A stretch of DNA of 64,000 nucleotides from Paulownia fortunei. Lineage: Eukaryota > Streptophyta > Magnoliopsida > Lamiales > Paulowniaceae. Below, one piece after another: positions 1-11,958 of the stretch (position 1 is the first letter of the stretch; every line of letters begins with the position of its first letter). The stretch spans positions 18,777,445 through 18,841,444 of the forward strand of contig CM033107.1 in assembly GCA_019321725.1 (NCBI GenBank), written 5' to 3'. A model generated the notes under the pieces. It worked only from the letters and a program-made list of their open reading frames with translations, did no database searches and was not told the origin of the DNA. The translations under genes and the position numbers were made by a program.

Positions 1-1650
1 ATCCTTTTGAAGGTTCTATTAGATCTAATCTTGCTACTAGTAATAAAGAAAAATATTACCTTAGTTAATAAAATGATCAAAATACTAGGATTGTTAGTTT
101 AACAAAAAAAGTTAAAGCCATGGAACTTAAAAAAAGTAAAAAAAAATCAAATTTGTATAAAAGGAAGAAGTTTATAGCAATTGTAACTTATGGAGAAATC
201 ATCTTAATTTTAGTTGGTGAGATGATAACCGTGCCCAACCGACATTCACAAAAGCCACCAAACTTTCATTCTTATTAACTCCACATACTAAATCCCTTAA
301 GGAGACTTTGCAAGAATTTATTCATTAACAAACAAACATTAATAATCAAACTCCCTAAGCCATCAATGAGATAAAAAATACACTTTCAACATTAACTGCC
401 TCTTTACGTTCTCAAGAAAAAGGTAAGTTTCCTGCTTAACCTCAACCTAATCCTTCCACTTAATGTTATATTTCTTCTTCAAGTGAAAATTTAGTCAAGG
501 AGGCTAATTTGGTCACAACTCTTCAAAGTAGAAAAGTTATTGACAAGACTATTCATTTCAAGGAGAAAGTTTCTAATCGACTCTCAGGAACGAAGAATGA
601 AAATAGTGTTTGAAAATAAAGGTAAGTTTAATGAAGGTAAGTGTGAAAATAATAAAAAAGAAAAATATTCACCTCCAACACCCTTTCCTCAAAGATTGCA
701 ACCAACTCAGAATTGAACTCAAATTATGAAATCTTTGAACCTTTTCAACAAGTCAAGATTAATATTCCATTGTTAGATACAATCAAGTAAGTTTCTTCTT
801 ATGCCAATTTTTTTAAAGAGTTGTGTACAATCAAAGAGAAAATATCATGTATAAAAGAAGACATTTTTAACTAAAAGTGTTAGTTTAATCATTCAACAAT
901 TCACTCCACCCAAGTGCGAAGATCTAGGTTGTCCAACCATTTCATGTACCATAGGAAACAATAGAATAGAGCGTGCTTTGCTTGACCTTGGTGCTAGTGT
1001 AAATCTTCTACCTTTGTGTTGGTATAAATTGATAAGTTATATTTTTCAGTAGATTTCATTATTTTGGAAATTGAGCCTATAGCACATACACATACACAGA
1101 TTCCTATCATTTTAGGTTATTCCTTTCTTGCAACTTCAAATGCTTTGATTAATTGTAGGAATGGTACTTTCAAGTTATCTTTTGGAAATATGACGTTAGA
1201 ACTAAATGTGTTTAATATTTATAAGTAACCTGCATAAAATGTCGAAGTACATGAAGTGGATTCAATCGAAAAACTTGTTCATGAATATTTTACTAGTGCT
1301 AATTATTTAGATCTTTTGAAGACTTGTTTTGAAAGTGAAAGTATTTGTAAAAAGGCACAGTCTAATACTCTCTCTGAAAAATATTTTTGGAAGCTAAGGT
1401 TTAAAGAACTTTCACCATCAATAGTACAATTTATTTCATCAAGTATTAAAGCTCACATGATTAATTTGAAAGCTTTGTCATTTGATTTGAAATACTATTT
1501 CTTGGATGAGAATGCGACTTTTTCAGTTATAATTTCTTTCAAACTTGATGCAACCCAAGAAGATAAGTTGATCGAAACTCTGAAAATGCATAAGAATGTT
1601 TTAGGATCGACCATTGCTGACATTAAAGGTATTAGTCCTTTAATTTACAC
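1..1650 (+). pseudogene. Gag-protease remnant of family 1 element
   Basis: Broken frames correspond to the Gag C-terminus, aspartic protease and protease-RT linker of the sister copy (36511-38560 on the minus strand). Around 983-1018 the translation reads LDLGASVNLLPL, a retropepsin-like active-site region with D-x-G-A-S in place of the usual D-T/S-G. An open stretch of about 130 codons (1256-1654) is the linker region, parallel to minus-strand 36511-37179. In-frame stops and small indels separate all pieces. Confidence 0.75.
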
Positions 1651-1727
1651 ATAACATCTATCTAGAGAAAAATGCTAAACATTCTAAAGAGATGCAATGA
1701 AGGCTAAATCCAAATATGAAATAAGTA

Positions 1728-2460
1728 GTGAGAAATAAAGTCATTAAATTCTTAGACAATAGAATCATTTATCCTATTTTTTACAACAAATGGGTAAGCC
1801 CTACTCAAGTTATACCTAAGAAATCTGGAGTTACTATAGTCAAGAATGAGAATGATGAATTAATTCCAACTAGAACTATTAGTGGTTGGCAAATGTGCAT
1901 TGACTATAGAAAACTCAATTCAGTTACAAGAAAAGATCATTTTCCACTACCCTTCATGGATCAAATCCTAAAAAGAGTTGCGGGACATGAATTTTACTGC
2001 TTCTTAGATGGATATTCTGAGTATAATCAAATTGCAATTACATTTGAAGATCAAGAGAAAATAATTTTTACATGTCTTTTTGGTACTTTTGTGTATCGAA
2101 TGATTCATTTTGGATTATGTAATGCACCAGCTACATTTCAATTATGCATGCTTAGCATTTTTAGTGACATGGTTGAACATTTTCTTGAAGTTTCCATGGA
2201 TGATTTTTCTATTTTTGATAATTCATTTGACGATTGCTTATCTAATTTAGAAAAGATTTTGGTGTGGAGAAAATAACCTTGTACTCAACTGGGAGAAATG
2301 CTATTTCATGGTAACAATTGGTATAGTTTTTGGACACATTATTTTATCAAAAGGTATTGAAATAGACAAATCTAAAATTGACTTAATTGCCAATTTGCCA
2401 ATACCAAAGTCTGTAAAGGAGATAAGATCTATTTTAAAACATATTGGTTTTATAGAAGAT
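1728..2460 (+). pseudogene. Reverse transcriptase remnant, family 1
   Basis: An open stretch of 182 codons carries RT motifs in order: the W-V-S-P fingers region, the MCIDYRKLN block, CFLDGYSEYNQ, the FGLCNAPATFQ block, and the catalytic box as MDD (codons at 2196-2204; x-MDD is typical of Athila-like RTs). The first catalytic Asp region is intact but flanking frames are broken after 2276. It is a remnant of the Pol polyprotein that copied element RNA into cDNA. Confidence 0.88.
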
Positions 2461-2609
2461 TTATCAAAGATTTTAATATAATATCTAAACCTTCGTGTAA
2501 TCTTCTAACAAAAAACACAATATTTGAATAGACTGAAAATTGTGAAAATACTTTTGTTAAGCTTAAGAACATGCTTAAGTCTGCTCTAGTCATGTAACCT
2601 CCAAATTAG

Positions 2610-2985
2610 ACTTTACCTTTTGAAATAATGTGTGATGCCAGTGAGTATGTTGTTGGACCTGTCTTAAGATAAACAAAAGACAAGTAACCATATGTTATTT
2701 GCTATACAAGTAAAACTTTAAATAGTGTTCAATTGAAATATTCAATAATTGAAAAAGAATTACTTGCTGTAGTGTTTGCATTGGACAAATTTATATCTTA
2801 TCGTATTGACTCACCAATTGTTGTTTTTAGTGACTCATTTCAAACCATACCTATTAATGACACTTTACCTGATGAACAAGTATTAAATATTTTTATGTTA
2901 CCTTGGTTTGCTAACATTGTTAATTTTCTTGTGATAGGAAAGATGCCAACGTATTTTAAGTCGATTTGGAAAAGACAATGATCAA
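2610..2985 (+). pseudogene. RNase H remnant, family 1
   Basis: The translation shows an RNase H-like domain of Ty3/gypsy Pol: the CDAS block near 2632, then the Y-S-x-x-E-K-E-L-L-A-V-V-F-A-L-D-K-F block near 2733-2790. Stops interrupt the first half. This domain is absent from the nested sister copy at 29710-41057, so this copy documents the ancestral arrangement of the family. Confidence 0.8.
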
Positions 2986-2999
2986 AAAATGGTGATAAA

Positions 3000-3200
3000 A
3001 TTCTTGAAAGAAAAATATTATAAGTCGATTTGGAATTCCTTGACCCATTATCAGTAATGGGGGTAAAACATTTTTTGTAACAAAGTTTTTGGAACTTTAA
3101 TGAGAAAATATATAATCATACATAAAGTTGCAACCCCTTATCACCCTCAGACAAATGGATAAGTTGAATTTGCAAATAAGGAGATAAATTTTTTTTAGGA
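3000..3200 (+). pseudogene. Integrase core fragment, family 1
   Basis: A short degraded match to the integrase catalytic core reads approximately as FGTLMRKY followed by HKVATPYHPQTNG, parallel to minus-strand 35318-35470 of the nested copy. The integrase zinc finger and most of the core are deleted between about 2990 and 3020. Confidence 0.65.
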
Positions 3201-3217
3201 AAAGATAATTAACTCAA

Positions 3218-4064
3218 ATCATACTCCAAGCACTATAAATAGGCCATGTATTAAGCTTGTAAGAGTGGGGAGCAGAGGGGAAAATAAAGTTCTATTGTTG
3301 TCTTACTTTCGGCTAAGTGTTCTAAAAGTAATAGAAATATATTCTCTAGTTTTTCTTCTATTTTTAGTCTTTTTTACTTTTATTATGTCTTTTTAAATTT
3401 TATTTAGTTGAGGAGAAATAGTGAACATCTTAATGGAGGAAAAAGAACAATTATAAAGGTAGAAAATATTTAAGCGTGTTGTATTATTTTTAAAATTTTT
3501 GATCTAAATTCTACTTATTTTGTGGTGTTTCTTGATTTATGTATCACTAATGGCACAACAAATACTTGGGTTCATTTAGCTAGATGTTTGGTTTTACTGC
3601 ACCAACCGCTAATGTGAAACCTTGATTTGTTGTAGACAAAGGTGTGCATAAATACTTGAGCCTATAAACAAGTGTTGGTGTTAAGAGATAATTTACAAAT
3701 AGTAAGACAATATCATGATTACCTTATTGCATAAACTATTTGATAACAACTTTTCATTGGAACCTTCATTATGTATAGATTTCAATAGTGACAATTAAAA
3801 GAGGTTAAAAGAATAGATAATTATTATTTTATCCAAAACTCAAGAGTGGATCCCTAATCCTTAGTATTTTTATTACTTTATTTTTTTCAGTTATATCATA
3901 CATTATTTTTTTTTTGTATATTCTAAACCATATAAAGACTATTTTTTTTAGAAATATAATCCTAAAATTTTCAAACAACTTCCTTGTGGATCGACCTTGG
4001 ACTCATGAGAAATTTATTACTTGACACAACTTGCACTTGGGTTTACAACCTTAAAGTTGTAACA
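3218..4064 (+). repeat. Truncated 3' LTR of family 1 (R-U5 side)
   Basis: This is the reverse complement of the left LTR of the nested element from about 30560 down to 29710. It keeps the TATA-like CTATAAATAGG (about 3232-3242) and the conserved end ...AAAGTTGTAACA. The roughly 760-bp U3 part upstream is missing. Many differences from the nested LTRs are C-to-T or G-to-A changes. The last base of the LTR directly abuts family 2 internal sequence at 4065. Confidence 0.85.
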
Positions 4065-4328
4065 GGGAGTATATTTTTGCAATATTGAGGTTGATTTATC
4101 TAGCTATAGTTTGACCATTTTATTTTCTTTTTTTAATTTCATTGTTTTTGCATTTTCTTTTGTCTTTCTAAGTTTAATTTTCTTTGTGCAAGCTACTTTG
4201 AAGGTTCTTATTTTTCATTGTAGTTGTTGTTTGTACATGACAGGTCATCTACATGGGATCTTGAGCCATACGACCTGAAAATACAAAGAACTCTTTGTTT
4301 GTTGATAAGGGAATCAAAAGAGAAAAAA

Positions 4329-5760
4329 ATGGCCGACAACGAGCGAGACATGGAAAATAGATCATTATTGGACTATACTAAGCCTTTGGTCAATAGAACC
4401 AATTCAAGTAGTAGGAGGTGGGTACTACAAGCAAACACTTTTGAGTTTAAATCGGCGATTATTTAAATAACAGAAACTTCGATGTGGTGGTTTTACTAGT
4501 GATGACCCAATGCCCACATTGCAAACTTCTTAGAGATTTGTGACACTTAAGCACATTAGAGTGGCCAATGATTTGTGACACATTTAAGCACATTAGAGTG
4601 GCCAATGATGCTATTAGGCTAAGGTTATTTCCATTTTCTTTGGGGAAAAAAGTCAAGAGTTAGCTTAATTCATTGCCCATCGGATCAAGCACCACATGGG
4701 AGGCCATGGCATAAGCATTCCTTGCAAAATATTTTTCATCTTCCAAAATAGCCAAATTGAGGAACGACATCACTACATTTGTGCAATTTGAGTTGAAGTC
4801 CTTGTATGAAGGTTGAGAGAGGTTCAAGGATTTTTTGAGAAGGTGCCCACACTATACTTTACCTACATGGCTACAAGTGTAAACATTTTACAATAGTTTA
4901 TCACCCACTAATCGAGCTATGATAGATGCAGGGGCAGAAGGCACAATCATGAGGAAAACTCTAGAGGAAGCATATGAATTATTACAGAAAATGGCATCCA
5001 ATGGTTACTAATGGCAAATGGAAAAAGTTTGGAAAAAAAGGCAGTGGGAGTTTACACTATCAACACATACTCCGCCCTTCCAGCTCAAATTGAAAAATTG
5101 AACAAAAAGATTGATAACATGAGCTCTTCAGAGATAAAGGTGCAAATTGTCATATGTAAGTTATGTGGAGGTGGACACTATAGAACTGAGTACCAAGTAG
5201 GGAATCCATTTTCATCTTGATCTAAGCAAGCTAATTATGTTGGGAATTTTAATAGGCAGGCAAACAATCCTTATTCCCAAACATATATTCATGGATAGAA
5301 AAATCATCTAATATTTTGCATTTAGGAGGTCAAGGTAGCCAAGAGCCTCTCAAGCCAATCAAAATATGGCTACACCTCCACCACCTAGTTACCCACCTAA
5401 GAGAAGATCAAATTTGGAAGAGCTTAGGGCCAAGTTCATTGCTAATACCGAAGTGAGATTCCAAAGCAATAAGGTAACCTTACAAAATTTGAAAACTCAA
5501 GTGGTCAAATTACAAGTATGGTCGCAGGGCGTGCTCAAGGAACATTACCAAGTGACATAGAGAAAAATCCTAGGCACAAGTAAATGCAATCATGTTGAGA
5601 AGTAGAAAGGAGATAAATACCAAAGTGCAAGAAGTGGAACCTCAGCAAAAGAAGGAAGACAAGCCAACATCAAAGCCTAGCACTTCATCCAAACCGATCA
5701 TCCTTAATGAGGTGATAATTGTGCCTTCCCCTTATCATATGGCCTTGAAAATGAAAACTT
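4329..5760 (+). pseudogene. Gag remnant, family 2 copy A
   Basis: The ATG at 4329 opens a Gag beginning MADNERDMENRSLLDY; copy B has a similar start at 13877. The capsid region (about 4670-4920) is recognisable in broken frames. A zinc knuckle near 5155-5195 reads C-x2-C-x4-H-x4 with the last Cys replaced by Tyr, so it is damaged here; copy B keeps C-x2-C-x4-H-x4-C. A proline-rich segment (5366-5420) follows. Multiple stops make it non-functional. Confidence 0.75.
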
Positions 5761-6634
5761 AGATGTGTAATTTTCTAAATTTCTTGAAGTCTTTAAAAAG
5801 TTACATATTAACATTCCATTTGCCAATACTTTACTTCAAATGCCTAGTCATGCTAAATTCTTGAAAGAATTTTTATCAAACAAAAGAAAATTAGAGGATC
5901 ATGAGATGGTGAATTCGAGGAGTGCTCAACGATTATGCAAAACAAGCTTCCTCTTAAGCTTAAGGACCCCGGGTTTTTCTCTATCCCTTGTACTATTGGT
6001 TTAATTATATTTTCCTAATGCTTTATGTGATTTGGGCGCAAGCATTAATCTTATGCCTTTGTTGATTTATAGGAAGCTTGGATTAAGAGAGTTGAAGCCA
6101 ACAACGGTGTTACTTCAATGGTCTATCAAGTATCCAGGAGGTATAGTTGAGGATGTGCTAGTGAAGGTAGACAAGTTTATTTTCTCGGTTGATTTCATTA
6201 TGTTAGAAAATATGCTCCTTATTCAAGGTAGACCTTTCCTAGCTACGAGTAGAGCTTTGATTGATGTACAACTAGAAAATTTGATACTTAGAATAAGAAA
6301 TGATCAAGTGACCTATCATGCTTCAAAAGCTTTCAATTATTTGGTAGAAATGAACTTCTGTGTAAAAATTGATACCCTTGAGTCTTTGGTTAATGATCTT
6401 TTGCAACAAGCTAATTGTGAGGAGAAAGTTGATGTATGTATTGTGAACTTAAAAGAAAATGAAAAAGGAAAAATACATGTTGATGAAAATGAATTTAAGG
6501 GATTGAATTGTTGGGTGAAAAAGCTAAAGTGTAATCAATTAAATACTTTAGATCCCTTTGTTGTTGAGCAAGTGCAGGAAAATAGGTTGAGGAAAGAATT
6601 AGAAGCACCATTGAAAATTTCAAAAGGAGAATAG
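5760..6634 (+). pseudogene. Aspartic protease and C-terminal linker, family 2 copy A
   Basis: D-L-G-A-S is encoded at 6029-6043, followed by INLMPLLIYRKLG, a retropepsin-like fold start in the Athila style. A 200-codon open stretch runs from 6032 to 6634. Further on, [16 protein letters not shown] matches the conserved G-R-P-F-L-A-T block of plant Ty3/gypsy proteases. After this the frame enters an unrelated lysine- and glutamate-rich tail and stops; no RT follows. Confidence 0.78.
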
Positions 6635-8400
6635 TTGGCGGATGAAAGCTTGGTGGTTGCCCTTTCACACTTTGATGCCAAATTATCCTTTAAGAAGCAT
6701 TTTCAAGTGAAATCAAAATTCTTGGGCAAGTCAAGACAAAGATTACGATCAACCATGCAATGGGAGGCCCATTTGGAGAAATTCAAATCCCTTAATACGG
6801 GTTGATTAACACCGATCAATGAACTACTTGGAAGGAGGTAACAAGCATAAGATGTCTAAATTTCTTCTTGCCTTTTCCCAAAGAGAGGTAATAAAGTCGG
6901 GCCGACGACTATAAACTAAGTGCTTCTTGTGAGGCAACCCAAGCCTTTTTTTATTTGCTTTTAAATAATTTCTTAGTTTTTTAAGCATGTTTCATTTCTA
7001 GATTTAGGCATGTCTAGCTTTCTTTTGTTTAGTTAATGTATTGCTTTGTTTATGTTTGTGTTCTCACTTTTGTGGATAGCCCATGAGCTTTCATGTCTCA
7101 TTTTTCTTATGTAGATGGACATCTTCGTGGTGATATATGTGGATACCTCATGGACTCCAAGTTAATCATCTATTGGAAAGGGGAGTTTTCTATTTCCCCC
7201 CCTCTTATATGTTTTAATTCTTTAAACATTGAGGACAATGTTAATTTTAAAGTTGGGGGTGGGATTTTTATTTTGTGTGTTTGAGCTTTATGTAAAAAAT
7301 TGAGCTAATTATTTCGATTTTTGTTGAAGCTTTGTATGTGAGTTACAAATGTTGTCTGATAAGAGACCAAGAGCAAGCATGCTTTCTTGACCAACTTAGT
7401 TGAGTTCTTGTTTTGTGATTGAATGAATAAATTGATTACTGATTACCTATGATGATACCTAATTGATATTGTATAGAGTCTAGAGGAAAGGAAATTTACT
7501 AGTCTTGTAACATGGCAATTCTTGTATGTATTTGATCTTTGCCATGAATGGTGAAATTTTTATTGAGCACGTTGTGTTGAAATCTTGTGAATTGCATGCT
7601 ACTTGGTGTTGGATTTTACTTTCAATGAGTTGTATTGGTCATTTTGTGGTGTTCTAGAACTTGCTTGATTACTTATTAAGGCAAAATCCTAGATAACCAG
7701 CAAACTTGGAAATGATTTAGGTCATCTTCGACTCGTTTGTGCCTTTCAAGCCTACCATGATCATATTTTTATTCACATGTTACCCCTTTAAGCATTTTTC
7801 TAAGAATGACATCTGCAATGCATATGAATGACCACTATTTAAAATTACCAAGTGGTCATATGGAGATTGGGACATGGATGAATGCATTTAGGGGTATGAG
7901 CAAGGAAAATGTGCAAGAAAACCATCACAACTCATGTTGATGAAAAGAAACAAGTTTGCGGGTTGTGAAAGCAAAAGAACAAGAAATGAAGCCTTGGGAT
8001 TCATGAAATAAAAAGAAGAAAGAAAAAAAAATGCAACAAATAAATAGAAAATAAGTAAAAGAAAAAAGTGCTGAAATAGAAAAAAAAAGAAAAGTGTAAA
8101 TCCTAAAGGAAAGAGGAAGAGCATTGGGAAGAATAAAAGAAAGGAGGAGAGTGAGATTCTATGTACACTGCTTCATGCTCTCTTACCTTATTTATCCTTA
8201 CCCTTTCTTTATAAGCCAATACATATGTGTTACATTATAGGCTTTTTGAAGTCCTTTTGATCTAAGTTGGCTAGTGTCTATATTAGTGGAGAAATTGTAT
8301 GAGAAGCAACCTTATGGAACACCTATAACCTCTTTGCTTACATCATGAGAGTCATTGTTTGTGAAATTCATACCTAAAATGCATGCATGAAACTTGAGGT
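6635..8400 (+). other. 3' non-coding internal region of family 2 copy A
   Basis: No gene is seen. It contains two signatures I associate with the 3' part of Athila-type elements: a GTCGGGCCGACGAC...GAGGCAACCCAAGC block near 6890-6945, and a GAGGACAATGTT...AAAGTTGGGGGTGGG purine-rich block near 7230-7265. The last bases before the LTR (GAAACTTGAGGT) are the expected place for the polypurine tract. Short open frames here are low-complexity chance frames. Confidence 0.6.
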
Positions 8401-10081
8401 TGACACTTCACACACACATTTTTTTACATTATAATCGATACAATTGTGCCTTATTTTATGATAATTGTATGTCGGTTCATGAATTAAAGAAAAGAAGGGA
8501 AGATGGAAAACCGATTAAAGAATCAGAAGAAATTTCCAAATACGATAGTGTTCACATTTCCAACATAACTTTCTCTACAAAAGTGATATTGAGATAATTC
8601 TAGAAGATTGAAAAAGATAACAAATAGGGCTACATTCTTATGAAGACACCAAAAGCTAGTTTGTCCTAGAAAGTGGTGACAAATAGGTTGAAAGAGGCTA
8701 AATCGTGCAGTGACTTGTGTTGCAGCGCCAAAGCAAACAACGACAATGGCACCGCAGCGCTGAAGAAAATAAAGATGATGCACCTCAGCACCATGTAGGG
8801 TGCCACAGTTCCATTCTTGGACCAAAGCACCAATTCTAGGCACTATTGTGGCATCTATTCAACAAAAAAAGATTCCCAACCCTCTTCTTGCAACAAACGG
8901 CAATCAAGGGCAGATTTTGGCATCTTTTGTAATATATACACATTAGATACACCTACACATCGTTATCCATATGATGCTCCTTGATAGATACATTATACAC
9001 CCACATAATTCATATATATATTCAATTCACACATTATACAAAACACATAATTCATCACATACACAAACTCTGCACCTAATTACACTTTTTCTCCCCACCT
9101 AAAAGACCCATTCTTCCATATTTCTCCACACACTACACCACAAACACACACCCATCATCAAGGAATTGGGGATTCCGAGACAAAGGAAAGAAGGAGCTAC
9201 TTTGGGTTAGGAGAATCTAAATCTAGAAGTGAAGACTCTCCAAAGGGGCTGTAACTTTTACTTTAGTTTTCTTTTGATTTTGTTTAGTTTTGAATATTGT
9301 AAAGACATAATTATAAGAAACAAGTATTGTTTTCTCTATTTAATTATGAACTAAACTCATATTTTCCAAGGCTTGTAAAGCCATTTCTATGAAGTTGTGA
9401 ATTGTTAACTTGTATGTGATGCGGATGACTATTGATTCATGATGAGCATGCACTATGTGTTTAATGCTTCTTCAAATTTGGCCAGTTTTGTGATGAACTT
9501 TATTGTTGTGATTGAGATCGGGAGATAGTGTCACAACCAGTGCTCGTGTAGGGTATATGCCATAGGTTAGGTCACTATAGGAATATAGGAGTTAGCATAC
9601 ACAGTAGTCATAGACATGATCGTCAAAAGCTATAGGAAATTACAAAACCTAATGCATTATTGGATAGTTTAACTTGTATAGGAATATACCAGTTGCTTTC
9701 TAGTAATAGGTGTGGATATCTTGAAAAATAATATCACATAAAATTGGAGTCCCCGCTGTGACATAATTTAATGTCAATTCTATTCACTCACTTGTAAGAA
9801 TTCACAATGCCCTAGAACGACAAACCAACACCTCCGTACTTCTTCACCTATGTTTAGATCCTAAATTTTTCTTGCTTGTTTTTCTTGCTTGTTAATTTCT
9901 AGTCTTAAGCTTTCAAATCATTCAACCAAAATTTCGATAGGTTAAATATAGTTGGATTATCTATACTTTAGTAGTTTATCGCATACTCTCTAGGTACACG
10001 ACATCCGTATACTCATACACCTTATTACTTGTTGGCCCATACACTTATGGAATTAGATTACATTTAAGTACAAGCCACACA
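8401..10081 (+). repeat. 3' LTR, family 2 copy A
   Basis: It starts TGACAC and ends CACACA, 1681 bp. It matches 11959-13635 across its whole length, for example the blocks around GATAATTGTATGT, CCTCTTCTTGC, GATTGAGATCGGGAG and ACACGACATCC. Near 8700-8830 there is a run of short CAGCGCC/GCAGCGC-type words that is also present in the sister LTR. Confidence 0.8.
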
Positions 10082-11958
10082 GTGATACTCTTGCCGCTAT
10101 CTTTATAAATGAACTATAGTCCATAGGGATGCTATTTAGATGTATACAAAAGCAAATTATCTCAAATGTATGGTTCTTGTGGTTACAAGTTGATGAAAGT
10201 TTTTATTTGATTCTCCATGATTTCTATCTAATTTCTAATTCAATAATTATGTTCTTGGTATATATAGGAAAAAAATAGTAGGTCTCTGGCAGTTTGCTAA
10301 GGAAAATTTGAGGCAACCAATGTCAGGCGAACAATAATAGCACGTGAAGGATTTAAGTTGTGTTTAGACTAGTATGTTCAAGACAACCGCATCTTGCTTC
10401 AAAATTGAAGGTATATTTATTACTCAAAGACTAGAAACTACACTAGCATTATAGTGCAAATGAGCTACTCTATCGGATTTCATCTTATTTAAATTTTCAG
10501 TAGATAGAGATTTAAATTGATCTAGATTCCTATGAAACTTAAATTAGATGAACTATACAAGTTCTACAACTAAAATAGCAATAGAGTGTACGAGTAATTA
10601 CAAGTGGAGTTAGTAACATGAACTAATTAAAAAGCCTAATCATTGAACGTCTTGATACTATTTAATGCCTAGTTATTCCCTACCAATATATTATCTTGCA
10701 TTTAAAAGATGTTGGGTAATTTTGTAGATATAATATCGAAATTGCTAGGATAATTTAAGCAGAATAATAATTAAGTCGAGGTAAGAGTTAGACTATTTTT
10801 CTTAAAAATAAAATTACCCCACACTTGGTGCTTACGGTATGTGGCAATCGTCTCCTATTATGCAACTACTTAATTCTTGTGATAGTAGCACTACAAATCA
10901 CAAGAACTTTTGAACCACAAAAGTATTTTAGAACTCTCTTGGACTTGAGAGAAAAATTAAGAAGAGAATGAATGGGATGAAAATGACATTTTGGGAGGTG
11001 CCAATTTATAGGAATTTTGAAACTATTTCGTGTTTGGATGCACTATTTGATCAGAATTAATTTGGACTGTGCAATCGTGTCTAACCATGATCCAGAGGTC
11101 TAGATTACATCCCTCAGTGAAGGTCGAAACCCTTACAGTGAATCCCTACTAACTAGATGGACGTGTCACCTCATTTGCATACTGTCACCATTTCGGTCCA
11201 CTCATAGCCCTTGGTCATACTCCATCAGTAGTTGTGTGTTTGGTCATGTCTACTTAGCATCCAACTACCCGGTGCTACACCATGTAGGTGCCAATTAGAT
11301 GAATTCGCCATGTCACCATCACATTGAGGTATATGCCATGCCAGTGAGCCACTTGCCAAGTCATTGAGCCACACCGAGCCATTTTGGTCCTATTTTCGAA
11401 AAATTTAAATCCCCTCAACTTCTTGCGATGATGCATATATGCTAAGTGCAAAGTGTGCCTCTAAACCACCCAAGATGATGTTTTTGACATGCACGCGCAC
11501 GTATGGTTGTGGGCTCAGATAGTGCTATGTACTATCCTCATAGCTTCTTGAACTATCTAAAGCTAGCCAAAAGACTACTATAGTACACCATAGGAGAGCT
11601 CCACTTGATCACTCCTTACTAAAGTGAGATTCTATATATGCAAGAGAAACTTGCTCCACTTTCTCAATAGAGGACGGTGACTTTTCACCTTCCCAACTTT
11701 CTATTTTTCAATATTTGAGTTATTTAAGTGGCTTATTTTGTTCATTAATTTTTCATTCACCCAAAATTAGATCTGAGAAATCAAACATGCTAAACTCATC
11801 TACTCGTGGCATAGATTATGTTTAATCCATTTATTTCTATTTGTAGAAAATAGAATCCACTTAAATAATTGGACAAAATTGAGTCAAAACCCAATTTTTC
11901 TAAACCAATTTCCAGCAATTTGATAGACTCATACGGTGTGATATTTCCGACACATCCA
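10082..11958. other. Unassigned repetitive-looking DNA between two family 2 LTRs
   Basis: No open frame of note. On the minus strand, 10800-11020 looks like a fragment of another LTR element: a CACCAAGTGTGGGGTAATTT purine-rich block near 10815-10835 and a CCTATAAATTGG TATA-like word near 11005-11020. 11400-11950 is unremarkable. I cannot place it in a family. Confidence 0.35.

Larger units (their letters stand above)
1..4064 (+). mobile_element. Family 1 Athila-type Ty3/gypsy element, decayed, 5' end outside window
   Basis: The order gag remnant, protease, RT, RNase H, integrase scrap and 3' LTR is readable on the plus strand and matches, segment by segment, the reverse complement of the better preserved copy at 29710-41057. 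The frames contain many stops and shifts, so it is inactive. Part of integrase and the U3 part of the LTR are deleted. The left end is cut by the window. Family assignment rests on the tRNA-Asp-type primer site of the sister copy and on Gag/protease sequence typical of Athila elements; the lineage name is knowledge-based inference. Confidence 0.85.
4065..10081 (+). mobile_element. Family 2 Athila-type element, copy A (gag-protease only)
   Basis: The internal region starts just after where a tRNA-Asp primer site should be (GGGAGTAT remains), runs through gag and protease, and then passes directly to the 3' non-coding region and a 1.68-kb LTR at 8401-10081. No RT, RNase H or integrase is recognisable between 6634 and 8400, so this is a non-autonomous derivative. 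Copy B at 11959-15672 is closely related over LTR, leader, gag and protease. Confidence 0.75.

Noticed and set aside
7888..8124. Minus-strand open frame rich in Phe and Leu
   Set aside because: It arises from an AAAGAAA-type low-complexity stretch in the 3' non-coding region of the family 2 element; no motif and no conservation in copy B.
10082..10110. Possible primer binding site after the LTR at 10081 (CTCTTGCCGCTATC), which would make the two family 2 LTRs one element
   Set aside because: The match to the tRNA-Asp complement is weak, while 13642-13659 is a much better site and 6600-8400 is clearly internal sequence ahead of a 3' LTR.
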